Shown: positions 1-6,311, counted from the stretch's first letter. The stretch is DNA of 8,284 nucleotides from Verrucomicrobiia bacterium (GCA_025934545.1 JAICXV010000067.1:1-8284), one strand, 5' to 3'. Numbers and translations are program-made. Notes: generated by a model not told the origin, from the sequence alone.

Positions 1-954
1 GTAGTAGTAGAATCGTGGATTGTTGCCGACTTCCTCTTTCAATTGGATGAACACGCGTTTCTCGCGAAGGATATGATACACTTCGCTATTGGGATCGAGG
101 ACGTTGCCGAATTTGCGTGCGCCGGCGGGACAGACGTCATGGCAGGCGGGCATTTTTCCGGCGCGCGTGCGTTGAATACACCAATGACATTTCTCCATCA
201 CACCCTGGCGGCGAGGGCGATTGCCGAGGTATGACATGTTGGGATTGAGCCGTTCTTTGGGAACTTCGGGCTTCGTCCAATTGAAACGACGCGCAAAATA
301 GGGACAGGCAGCTTCGCAATAGCGGCAGCCGATGCACCAATCGTAATCGATCACGGTGATTCCATCTGACTCTGTCCATGTTGCTTTGACCGGGCAAACT
401 TTGCTGCAGGCCGAATTGCGACATTGCTGGCACGCGACCGGCATGTAGAAAAAACCTTTTTCCGGAACCTGAGGTGTATCGTAATTGTGTTGGCCTTCTT
501 CCGGATTCAACGAACCGTTCGGCATCTTCAAGACCCGGATGTATTGCATTTCCGGATTGCGCGACAAGTTGTTTTCTTGCGCGCAGGCATGGACGCATTT
601 GCGGCAACCGATGCAACGGGTGAGGTTCAGGCAGTAAACGAATTCCACGCCGTCCATCGGTTTGTAATCTTTGACGTGCGGGCGGATGCCATATTGTTTT
701 TCGACGTCCTTCTCAATGCGCTTCAACACCTGGGCCATTTCATCCGGTGTCATCTCGCGATAATGCTTTTGGAAGAAATTCGCCATCGATGTGTGATCGG
801 TCAGATCCCGCAACGGCTCCAACGCTGCGGCCATTGCGGCGACGCCGGCGATCGCGACGGCAGAGGTGCGCAGAAAGCTGCGACGATCAAGCTTCCGTCC
901 GCCTTCGCTGGAACAGCCGCCGGATTTTGAACCGGAATTACAATTGCAGCTCAT
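1..954 (-). CDS. Tat-exported four-[4Fe-4S] ferredoxin-type subunit (NrfC/PsrB/CbcT-like), 3' end outside window
   Basis: This frame is open from an ATG at 954 to the left edge (318 codons, no stop), so the gene is partial. It starts with a twin-arginine signal (D-R-R-S-F-L-R at residues 23-29, then an Ala-rich stretch to about 45), placing the folded protein in the periplasm. Four cysteine sets follow: CX2CX2CX3C at 114-124, CX2CX4CX3C at 175-187, CX2CX2CX3C at 207-217 and CX2CX11CX3C at 256-275, the usual arrangement for four [4Fe-4S] clusters in the NrfC/PsrB/DmsB family. Such subunits relay electrons between a cytochrome or catalytic subunit and an NrfD-type quinone-reactive membrane protein. 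The start overlaps the stop of the tetraheme gene (ATGA), with an AGGA nine bases upstream, indicating translational coupling. The last visible residues (N-P-R-F-Y-Y-Y) resemble the family's C-terminus, so probably little is missing. Oddity: three cysteines (C3, C5, C14) precede the Tat motif. Confidence 0.93.
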   Translation of the reverse strand, partial: MSCNCNSGSKSGGCSSEGGRKLDRRSFLRTSAVAIAGVAAMAAALEPLRDLTDHTSMANFFQKHYREMTPDEMAQVLKRIEKDVEKQYGIRPHVKDYKPMDGVEFVYCLNLTRCIGCRKCVHACAQENNLSRNPEMQYIRVLKMPNGSLNPEEGQHNYDTPQVPEKGFFYMPVACQQCRNSACSKVCPVKATWTESDGITVIDYDWCIGCRYCEAACPYFARRFNWTKPEVPKERLNPNMSYLGNRPRRQGVMEKCHWCIQRTRAGKMPACHDVCPAGARKFGNVLDPNSEVYHILREKRVFIQLKEEVGNNPRFYYY

Positions 955-1652
955 GAGTAAAGTTCCTGGGTTAAGAATTCGGATTGAAAGTTCGACTTCG
1001 ACGCAGACCGGACCGCCGCTGGAGCTTCTGCTTTGTGCGTGTCGGGTTGAGGATGGAGCAGGTGCGGTCCCGGAGCGGGTTTGCGGCCGGGAAATTTTGG
1101 ATGATGAGGATCGTGACAGGCGGTGCAGACCTCCCGTTTCATCTCGCCTAAATTGGTGTTCCAATAGCCACTGGTCCGCCCGTGAATGCCACGTTCCCAA
1201 TCACGATAAGTGGGTCCGTGACAACTGCCGCACAACGCCGGACTATTCGTGATCGAGACTTCCTGATGGTCGCGGGTTTGAAGGGTGTCGAGTTTGGTTT
1301 CATTGTGGCAATTGAAACAGTTGTTGTTCCGGTCATGGCTGCCGTGGCCCATGACGATGTCTTTGTGTTCGGTCGGCACAATGATCTTGCCATCTTTGTC
1401 ATAACGGATCGGCGGGGCCTTGGCTTTTTCGTGGCAAGCGTAGCAATCGAAGTCGGATAAATCGGCGCCCGTGCGGAACAGGTATTCTGCTGGAACTCGA
1501 GCGGTGGCGGTGCTCAGAAAATTTGTATCAACCAGCGCGATGGGCTGCATGACCGGGGGCTTGGCCCACAGGTTCAAAAGGAACGCGCCCGCGAGCGCGA
1601 CGAAGCAAACAGTCAGAGTCGTCAGGACTAAGTTGGTTTTGGAACTATTCAT
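951..1652 (-). CDS. membrane-anchored tetraheme cytochrome c (CbcS-like)
   Basis: A 233-residue protein with four CXXCH motifs at residues 70-74, 112-116, 141-145 and 176-180. A single hydrophobic segment at about 8-29 has no obvious cleavage site, so it probably acts as a signal anchor holding the heme domain at the outer face of the inner membrane. The tail after the fourth heme is rich in Pro, His and Ala. Extra histidines (H102, H106, H129, H157, H183, H184) could serve as distal ligands. The gene overlaps the Fe-S gene by four bases, so the two products are probably subunits of one complex. In Geobacter the CbcSTU complex, and in sulfate reducers Qrc, combine a multiheme cytochrome, an Fe-S protein and an NrfD-like quinone-reactive subunit. 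This pair fits that plan, but it lacks the molybdopterin-like subunit of Qrc or Alternative Complex III. No clear Shine-Dalgarno precedes the ATG. The 83-base spacer to the upstream gene suggests the same transcript. Confidence 0.93.
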   Translation of the reverse strand: MNSSKTNLVLTTLTVCFVALAGAFLLNLWAKPPVMQPIALVDTNFLSTATARVPAEYLFRTGADLSDFDCYACHEKAKAPPIRYDKDGKIIVPTEHKDIVMGHGSHDRNNNCFNCHNETKLDTLQTRDHQEVSITNSPALCGSCHGPTYRDWERGIHGRTSGYWNTNLGEMKREVCTACHDPHHPKFPGRKPAPGPHLLHPQPDTHKAEAPAAVRSASKSNFQSEFLTQELYS

Positions 1653-1735
1653 TTTCGTTTGCTGAAAGGAGTGTGGTTCAAGGCCCTGGTTTCGGCTTAA
1701 CTTTACTTGTCAGAGCCTTCGCATTTATTGGCTGG

Positions 1736-3892
1736 CTATTGCAAGAGGCGGGTGACCATCGCGGCGATGATGAACGCCAGCAACACCAGGCCAATTCCGA
1801 CAGCGCTGAATCCAAACGTTCGTGCCAACGCTCGCCAGCGCGGCCATTCGTCACGAGCCGCCGTTTGTTCGAGACGACCTTCTGTTGCGAGCCGATCGTA
1901 CCAGCGTTTGCGCTCATGCAGCATTTCCGATTTTGAAATGCGACCGGAGAAAATCGCGGTGTCCATGGGGAACCTTTCAAAGCGGAAGTGGGTATTGAAA
2001 AAGTGCACAGTGAAAATAAATCCCGCCGCGAGCAGCGCTTCATCTGAATGAACCACCTGGGCGATGTTGATAAACCACCCTGGTAACAAGCGGCTGAACA
2101 ATTGCGGGAACCAGAGGACTAGGCCCGAAAATCCAATGATGGCGACGCCCCAGAAGACCGCGAAGTAATCGAATTTTTCCCAATACGTCCAACGATCAAA
2201 TTGCGGCCGTGGTCCTTTGTGCAAAAAATATTTTACATGCGCCATTACATCGCGGGCGTCCTGTAAATTTGGAATCATCGAATCAGGTCCAAACAGTACG
2301 TTCCACGCTCGCGCGACGCTGATGCGTCCTGTCTGCGGATCACGAAGTCGCTCGCGTCCGCGCCACGATCTCTTGGTGAGGGAAATGAGGTGCAAACTAA
2401 AGTACAGGAACGTGACCAACGCGCCGAAGTGGTGCAGTGCTCTGGCGACCTGCACGCCGCCGATGACATCGAACATCACCTTTGCCCAATGACTATCGTA
2501 GAATTTTAGAGGCATTCCTGTGATCACCAGCAGCAAGAAACTGGTCACCACGAGGAAATGTAAAAACCGTTCAAACGGCGCGAAACGGGTGAAAGTCTCG
2601 CCATCGGTTTGCGCGGTGGTTTTGTTTTCGCGAAACGTTTTCGAATCGTGCCACAGCAGGCGCGTCGAGCGAGTAAGCCATAATAGTGTATGCGCGCCGA
2701 ACACGGCGAACACGCCGGCCAATAGAGCGGTCATGAATACAAAAGCGCGATGCAGTCCCGGATAATGCTGGCCATCTTGTGGGTCAGCGTGCGGTGCATA
2801 GCCGACGAAACTCGCATTTGCTTCGCTGTGACACTTCCGACAGGTGCTAACGATATTTTGTTTGGAAAGCAGAGAAGCGGAATTTGTTACCGGCAAAACA
2901 TTATGCGCGCCGTGACAATCGTAGCATGCGGCGACTTCCGGCGCGTCGTTAACACGACCGAGGGCCATTGCCTTGCCGTGGTAAGTTTCTCGATAATGCG
3001 TCAACCGATCCTGGTGGCATTTACCGCAGCGTTCATCGCTGGTTTGTTTGAAATGATTGTTGCGAACTGCGATTTGATGCGCCGTATGGCAGTCCGTGCA
3101 AACCGGGGCGCGAGAATCGCCTTTGGCAAGCAACTGGCCATGCACGCTTTTGTCGTAAATTTCCTCCACTTTCACATGACACCGTCCGCAGGTCGCGGCC
3201 ACGTTGTTGCGATTGACCGGTGATTTCGAATCGACGCTTCGTTTAATGTCGTGGACGCCATGGCAATCGTTGCAGGAAGGCGCGACGATCAAACCCAACT
3301 CCATCAATGCACGCCCGTGAATACTGTCCTTGTATTGTGCGGCAGCGTCCGGCGCGTTGACCCGATAGTCCTGCATGATCTTTGCGTTGCTATGGCATTT
3401 CGCGCACGTGCGCGGCAGGTTTAATTTGAAAGCCGGCGATGAGGGGTCTTTGACGCGCACAATCGCGTGCGAGCCATGGCAATCGGCACAACTGGCGGCG
3501 GCCGATTCACCGAGTTTATGGCTCACACCGTGAATGCTGGCGGCGTAATCCTGGACGGCTTTTTCGTGCGATGCGTCGTGGCAAGTCGAGCACTGAGCCG
3601 GCGGAAGTGTGTCGTGCACCAATTCTTTGACGCCATTATGACAATCAACGCAATTCAACTTCGCATGGACTGAAGCGGCGAAGAGGTTAGTCGGGAAAAT
3701 GGGCAATGATTCTGATTTGCCAGCCACAACCCTGGAGGTCGTGGGATCTGTGTGGCAGTCGAGACAATCCTGGTTGGCGAATGTTTCAGCACCGATAAGC
3801 GATGCCGCGCTCAGAATGAAACAGGTCCATGCCAATGCGAATTGAAAAGATACATAACCTTTAAGAACCTCCCGTTGCCCGTTTAAACTCAT
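1736..3892 (-). CDS. 11-heme cytochrome c fused to FdnI/HydC-type cytochrome b membrane domain (CbcL-like quinone:cytochrome oxidoreductase)
   Basis: A 718-residue two-part protein. After a hydrophobic leader (about 14-35) come eleven CXXCH motifs starting at residues 43, 81, 101, 135, 163, 207, 235, 265, 289, 323 and 351. A repeated module is visible: an I/V-H-G or Y-H-G about 15-20 residues before C-x-D-C-H-x2-H, at roughly 120, 191, 250 and 304. From about 383 the protein is membrane-embedded, with six likely TM helices (383-406, 443-464, 485-506, 576-596, 614-633, 691-714). Signature pieces of formate dehydrogenase/hydrogenase cytochrome b subunits are present: F-L-H-F at 443-446, L-H-H-F-G at 486-490, and H630 with F-N-T-H-F at 632-636. 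These give candidate b-heme ligands H445, H487/H488, H501, H615, H630 and H635. The architecture matches Geobacter CbcL, which oxidises menaquinol for low-potential acceptors, but that has nine c-hemes as I recall. Quinol oxidation delivering electrons to the periplasm is inferred. The start codon has no good Shine-Dalgarno and lies 3 nt below a hairpin. Confidence 0.93.
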   Translation of the reverse strand: MSLNGQREVLKGYVSFQFALAWTCFILSAASLIGAETFANQDCLDCHTDPTTSRVVAGKSESLPIFPTNLFAASVHAKLNCVDCHNGVKELVHDTLPPAQCSTCHDASHEKAVQDYAASIHGVSHKLGESAAASCADCHGSHAIVRVKDPSSPAFKLNLPRTCAKCHSNAKIMQDYRVNAPDAAAQYKDSIHGRALMELGLIVAPSCNDCHGVHDIKRSVDSKSPVNRNNVAATCGRCHVKVEEIYDKSVHGQLLAKGDSRAPVCTDCHTAHQIAVRNNHFKQTSDERCGKCHQDRLTHYRETYHGKAMALGRVNDAPEVAACYDCHGAHNVLPVTNSASLLSKQNIVSTCRKCHSEANASFVGYAPHADPQDGQHYPGLHRAFVFMTALLAGVFAVFGAHTLLWLTRSTRLLWHDSKTFRENKTTAQTDGETFTRFAPFERFLHFLVVTSFLLLVITGMPLKFYDSHWAKVMFDVIGGVQVARALHHFGALVTFLYFSLHLISLTKRSWRGRERLRDPQTGRISVARAWNVLFGPDSMIPNLQDARDVMAHVKYFLHKGPRPQFDRWTYWEKFDYFAVFWGVAIIGFSGLVLWFPQLFSRLLPGWFINIAQVVHSDEALLAAGFIFTVHFFNTHFRFERFPMDTAIFSGRISKSEMLHERKRWYDRLATEGRLEQTAARDEWPRWRALARTFGFSAVGIGLVLLAFIIAAMVTRLLQ

Positions 3893-3985
3893 CTCTGAAA
3901 CTTTGGTCAGAGTTTCAAATAGCGGCTCTCCAGCGGTTGCGGATTGTTTCCCGTTTTTTGCAATTCAGGTGAGTCAATTGCAGGG
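3893..3985 (-). other. spacer with two AT-rich hairpins, one next to the CbcL-like start codon
   Basis: On the minus strand, a 7-bp inverted repeat (TGCAATT/AATTGCA, + positions 3959-3965 and 3976-3982, 10-nt loop) begins four bases after the stop of the ImcH-like gene. A second 7-bp repeat (TGAAACT/AGTTTCA, + positions 3911-3917 and 3896-3902, 8-nt loop) ends three bases before the ATG of the CbcL-like gene, where a Shine-Dalgarno would sit. Neither is followed by a U-tract; the first is followed by A residues, so a rho-independent terminator is unlikely. They may adjust relative translation or mRNA stability between the two quinone-reactive cytochromes. This is inference. Confidence 0.45.
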
Positions 3986-5458
3986 TTAAAGGCCGCCATT
4001 GTGACAATCCGTGCATTGATAAGCAGGATCGTAATCTTCCTCGGGATGTTTGAATTTTTGACCGAGAGCGAGTTGTTCCAATTGCGCCGCGCTGCCTTGC
4101 GCGACGATAGTATGGCAGGCATCGCAATCGTTTGACTTGATGCTCAGAGTCCGGTCGTTGGTCACGTGTTTGCCGTCATGACAACGAAAGCACCCCGGCC
4201 AATCCTTGTGACCGATATTATCCGGATAAGCGCGCCAATTGGCTTTCATCTCCGGGAAAAAATTGTCACTGTAAATTTGCTGCACGGCGTCGATGGCGTT
4301 TCTCACGCGCGGCTCGTCTTTATACTGCGATATCAAGGCCGTCGCGATTCCCTGCCAGGCTTCGGCTTCACCTTTGTAAGGTTTGACTAAAACGCCGATG
4401 GCGTTTGTTTTGATGTAAGGCAGACTGCGGTCGATTTTGCCAAGGGCCAGCGCGAGGTTGACGGCGTTCTCCGGAGTTTCATAGCGGTGGGCGGGGCGAT
4501 TGTGGCAGTCCATGCAATCCATTTTGCGAATGGCAAAGTGGCTGAGGTCATTGGTGTATTTGGGATCACGAAACTCGCGCACGACGCCTTGCGGATCGGT
4601 CATTCGCACCCATGGAATCTTTTGCCGGGCCTCATCCACTGCGATGTATTCGATTTTGTTGCCGACGTTCATGTGCCAATGGATGCCTCCAACCGGACCG
4701 TGGGTGGGATCGCCGCCTCCGACTTTCAACAACATGCGCACGGAGAAGGGTGTGTTCTCTTTGTCGGTCAGGAAATACGTGAAGGTTCGCTCGACGTTGC
4801 CGACAAATTTTTTCGGCCAATGACATTGCTCGCACGTTTCCTGGGCAGGTCGCAAATTATGGACGGGCGTAGGTATCGGGCGCGGATATTTTTCGGCAAT
4901 GGTCGCATAGACCTGATAACTGCCCGAAAGCTTTGATCGCACATACCAGCCAGCGCCTTTGCCTATGTGACATTCCGCGCAGGCAACCCGCGCATGCGGC
5001 GAATGTTGGTAACTAACCATCTCTGGCTTCATGACCCCGTGGCAAGCCTGGCCGCAAAACTGGACCGATTCGGTATAGTGATAGCTATGGTAACTCCCCA
5101 GGGCGGTCACGAGCAGGAACACGACGCTGCCGGCGATAAATCCCGCGAGCAATCGCCGATCGCGCGGCGTCGATAAATCGATGTGCAATGACAGGGACGC
5201 GGCTGATTTCGCCATTTTGCGGCGACGCAAAATCGCGCCAGTCACGAAGAGAAAAAACCCAAGGAACAAGAAGCCCGGCGCTATCAGGTAGGTGAGAATT
5301 CCTATGTAGGGATTGGAGAAGTGCGCCAGAGAATCTAAAAACAACAACAGCAAAAACGAAAAGATACTCGCAACCATTAACGTCAGCCCACTTAGACTGA
5401 TCCAATTGCGAAATACTGATGGCCTCCTGGCTGGGTCGCCCGTGTTGGGTTCGGACAT
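3986..5458 (-). CDS. heptaheme NapC/NirT-family inner-membrane cytochrome c (ImcH-like)
   Basis: A 490-residue protein with three N-terminal hydrophobic segments (about 17-45, 52-77 and 103-122) followed by a periplasmic heme domain. Seven heme sites are present: an unusual CX3CH at 135-140, then CXXCH at 160-164, 209-213, 315-319, 423-427, 445-449 and 482-486. The first hemes lie in the NapC-like context (V-M-K-P-E after heme 1; S-P-H-A-R before heme 2), where NapC/NrfH proteins bind quinol. Ordinary NapC/NrfH proteins have one TM helix and four hemes, so three TM helices and seven hemes point to ImcH, the Geobacter inner-membrane cytochrome needed for high-potential extracellular acceptors. 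I recall the three-residue heme 1 spacing as usual in this subgroup. AAGGA sits nine bases upstream of the ATG and supports this start. The 81-base spacer from the monoheme gene carries a palindrome. The likely role is quinol oxidation and electron delivery to periplasmic cytochromes such as the small ones encoded just upstream. Confidence 0.93.
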   Translation of the reverse strand: MSEPNTGDPARRPSVFRNWISLSGLTLMVASIFSFLLLLFLDSLAHFSNPYIGILTYLIAPGFLFLGFFLFVTGAILRRRKMAKSAASLSLHIDLSTPRDRRLLAGFIAGSVVFLLVTALGSYHSYHYTESVQFCGQACHGVMKPEMVSYQHSPHARVACAECHIGKGAGWYVRSKLSGSYQVYATIAEKYPRPIPTPVHNLRPAQETCEQCHWPKKFVGNVERTFTYFLTDKENTPFSVRMLLKVGGGDPTHGPVGGIHWHMNVGNKIEYIAVDEARQKIPWVRMTDPQGVVREFRDPKYTNDLSHFAIRKMDCMDCHNRPAHRYETPENAVNLALALGKIDRSLPYIKTNAIGVLVKPYKGEAEAWQGIATALISQYKDEPRVRNAIDAVQQIYSDNFFPEMKANWRAYPDNIGHKDWPGCFRCHDGKHVTNDRTLSIKSNDCDACHTIVAQGSAAQLEQLALGQKFKHPEEDYDPAYQCTDCHNGGL

Positions 5459-5498
5459 AAGTTTTTTTCCTTCAGAATTATTCGATCAACCCTCCCCT

Positions 5499-5523
5499 CC
5501 CTCTCCTCGCGTGGAGGAGAGGG
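5499..5523. repeat. 10-bp perfect palindrome, REP-like, between monoheme and ImcH-like genes
   Basis: CCCTCTCCTC (5499-5508) and GAGGAGAGGG (5514-5523) form a perfect 10-bp stem with a 5-nt loop. The second arm lies 16 bases past the stop of the monoheme cytochrome gene in the direction of transcription. In the minus-strand transcript the stem is followed by purine-rich sequence, not a run of U, so it is a poor rho-independent terminator. Polypyrimidine/polypurine palindromes of this kind are often dispersed, REP-like intergenic repeats. It could protect upstream mRNA ends or attenuate read-through into the large membrane-protein genes. Confidence 0.6.
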
Positions 5524-5539
5524 TTATCTGTCAACTGCT

Positions 5540-5872
5540 CTACTTTTTGAAACTGCGCATCTTGGCGACGAGCGATTTGACCTGGTCATCGCTCAATCCT
5601 TCAGATGGCTTCATCAAGGTCTTTCCGTCCTTATCCTTCAACCCTTCCTTGACTGCCTTCGCAGCTTCATCGTCTTTCAATTCGGCTTGAACCTTGGCAT
5701 CCGTGTAATCTTTAACACCAAGTTTCTTGCCCATTTTAGTGTCGCCTTTGCCGTCGGGGCCGTGGCATTTGGCGCACTGCTTGTCGTAGTTGGCCTGGGC
5801 ATCATCGGCGCGGACGTTGAGCAGACCGAGCGCCGAAACTGCAATTCCCAGGATCAACAGTTGCTTTTTCAT
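5540..5872 (-). CDS. small periplasmic monoheme class I cytochrome c, copy B
   Basis: A 110-residue protein with a clear Sec signal peptide (M-K-K, hydrophobic core 4-19, likely cleavage after V-R-A at 22), one heme site C-A-K-C-H at 33-37, and a probable distal methionine M87 in the segment before G-L-S-D-D-Q. The size and heme-to-methionine spacing match small soluble class I cytochromes c, which shuttle electrons in the periplasm. The mature region is Lys- and Asp-rich. The frame is open upstream to an ATG at 5968, but the start at 5872 is preferred because it gives a proper signal peptide and follows GGAGG (5877-5881). It is a paralogue of the gene at 5982-6311 (about 65% identical by eye over the heme domain; both end in R-S-F-K-K). 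It lies between the decaheme gene and the quinone-reactive cytochromes, so I infer a shuttle between them. Its leader is unusually structured. Confidence 0.93.
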   Translation of the reverse strand: MKKQLLILGIAVSALGLLNVRADDAQANYDKQCAKCHGPDGKGDTKMGKKLGVKDYTDAKVQAELKDDEAAKAVKEGLKDKDGKTLMKPSEGLSDDQVKSLVAKMRSFKK

Positions 5873-5876
5873 GTTT

Positions 5877-5881
5877 CCTCC
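5877..5881 (-). promoter_or_regulatory. Shine-Dalgarno GGAGG of monoheme cytochrome B
   Basis: GGAGG on the minus strand lies four bases upstream of the ATG at 5872. It is the strongest ribosome binding site in the window and fixes this start against the longer reading from 5968. It directly abuts the 3' arm of the proposed pseudoknot stem 2 (5882-5889), so folding could influence access to it. Confidence 0.75.
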
Positions 5882-5976
5882 AGAGCTTGTTTTTTTGCGC
5901 CCGGCGCCAAGCTCTAACACGCCGGGCGATTTTCCATCAGGAAAGGGTCGCTGGCAAAACACCCCCAAAGCCAGCG
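5882..5976 (-). promoter_or_regulatory. structured RNA leader with H-type pseudoknot upstream of monoheme cytochrome B
   Basis: Read along the minus strand after the stop of the first monoheme gene, there is: hairpin 1 (7-bp CGCTGGC/GCCAGCG, arms at 5970-5976 and 5949-5955, 14-nt loop with five G); hairpin 2 (5-bp TTTCC/GGAAA, arms at 5940-5944 and 5931-5935, 4-nt loop); then two interleaved perfect stems. Stem 1 pairs 5920-5928 with 5898-5906 (CGCCCGGCG/CGCCGGGCG, 9 bp). Stem 2 pairs 5908-5915, inside the loop of stem 1, with 5882-5889 downstream (AGAGCTTG/CAAGCTCT, 8 bp). The order stem1-stem2-stem1-stem2 is an H-type pseudoknot with linkers of 4, 1 and 8 nt, the last being C plus seven A. 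A-rich third loops that contact the minor groove of stem 1 are common in ligand-binding and frameshifting pseudoknots. Stem 2 ends directly at GGAGG. The pairing is read from the sequence; a regulatory role (riboswitch, protein site or stability element) is inference. I recognise no named class. Confidence 0.55.
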
Positions 5977-5981
5977 GACAA

Positions 5982-6311
5982 TTATTTCTTAAACGAACGA
6001 ACTTTGGCAGCCAGAGCTTTTGCGTCTTCGTCGGTCGCTCCTTCCAAGGGTTTCATTTTCACCTTATCGCCGTCTTTGACGCCTTCCTTAACCGCCTTGA
6101 TCGCCTGGTCGTCTGTGAAGGACGCTTGATATTTCGCATCGGTGAAATCTTTCACGCCGACTTTTTCGCCCATTTTGGTTTTGCCGGCGCCATCAGGTCC
6201 GTGGCATTTGATGCAGGTTTTTTCCCATGTTTGTGTCACGTCGCCAGCGGTGAGGGCCAATGTGGTGGCAGCCACTGCCATAATAGCGGCGTATGTTTTT
6301 GGTATTTTCAT
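5982..6311 (-). CDS. small periplasmic monoheme class I cytochrome c, copy A
   Basis: A 109-residue protein with a Sec signal peptide (hydrophobic core about 7-22, ending near T-A-G), one C-I-K-C-H heme site at 33-37 and a likely distal methionine M86 in K-M-K-P. It is a soluble class I cytochrome c and a tandem paralogue of the next gene: both have C-x-K-C-H-G-P-D-G after the signal, G-V-K-D-[FY]-T-D-A-K in the middle and R-S-F-K-K at the end. The periplasmic electron-shuttle role is family knowledge; its partners are inferred from the surrounding multiheme cytochromes. I chose the ATG at 6311; a TTG three codons upstream (6320) is in frame but adds nothing to the signal peptide. Neither start has a recognisable Shine-Dalgarno, unlike copy B, so the two copies may be translated at different rates. 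It is the first gene after a 270-base spacer, so it could begin a separate transcript. Confidence 0.92.
   Translation of the reverse strand: MKIPKTYAAIMAVAATTLALTAGDVTQTWEKTCIKCHGPDGAGKTKMGEKVGVKDFTDAKYQASFTDDQAIKAVKEGVKDGDKVKMKPLEGATDEDAKALAAKVRSFKK

Noticed and set aside
1..12. GTA repeat at the left edge as a microsatellite
   Set aside because: On the minus strand it is three consecutive Tyr codons at the end of the Fe-S protein, in the aromatic context usual for that family's C-terminus.
1..1652. Alternative Complex III (ActA/ActB) assignment for the tetraheme and Fe-S pair
   Set aside because: ActA has five hemes and ActB is a large fusion of a molybdopterin-like domain with the Fe-S domain. 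Here the cytochrome has four hemes and the Fe-S protein stands alone, so a CbcSTU or Qrc-like complex fits better.
1678..2043. Minus-strand 121-codon frame overlapping the end of the CbcL-like gene
   Set aside because: It lies in another frame inside the C-terminal coding region of the 718-residue protein and has no independent support.
3986..5458. Assignment as NrfH or NapC (nitrite or nitrate reductase quinol dehydrogenase)
   Set aside because: Those proteins have one TM helix and four hemes at roughly 160-200 residues. This one has three TM helices, seven hemes and 490 residues, and no NrfA or NapA gene is in the window.
5890..5928. GC-rich hairpin next to a T7 run as a rho-independent terminator
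   Set aside because: In the minus-strand transcript the run is A7, not U7, and follows the stem. On the plus strand the T-run precedes the stem. Neither orientation gives stem then U-tract, and no plus-strand gene ends there.
5873..5968. Longer reading of the second monoheme cytochrome starting at ATG 5968
   Set aside because: It would put about 32 residues without signal-peptide character before the M-K-K signal sequence, and it translates through the structured leader. The ATG at 5872 has GGAGG and a normal signal peptide.
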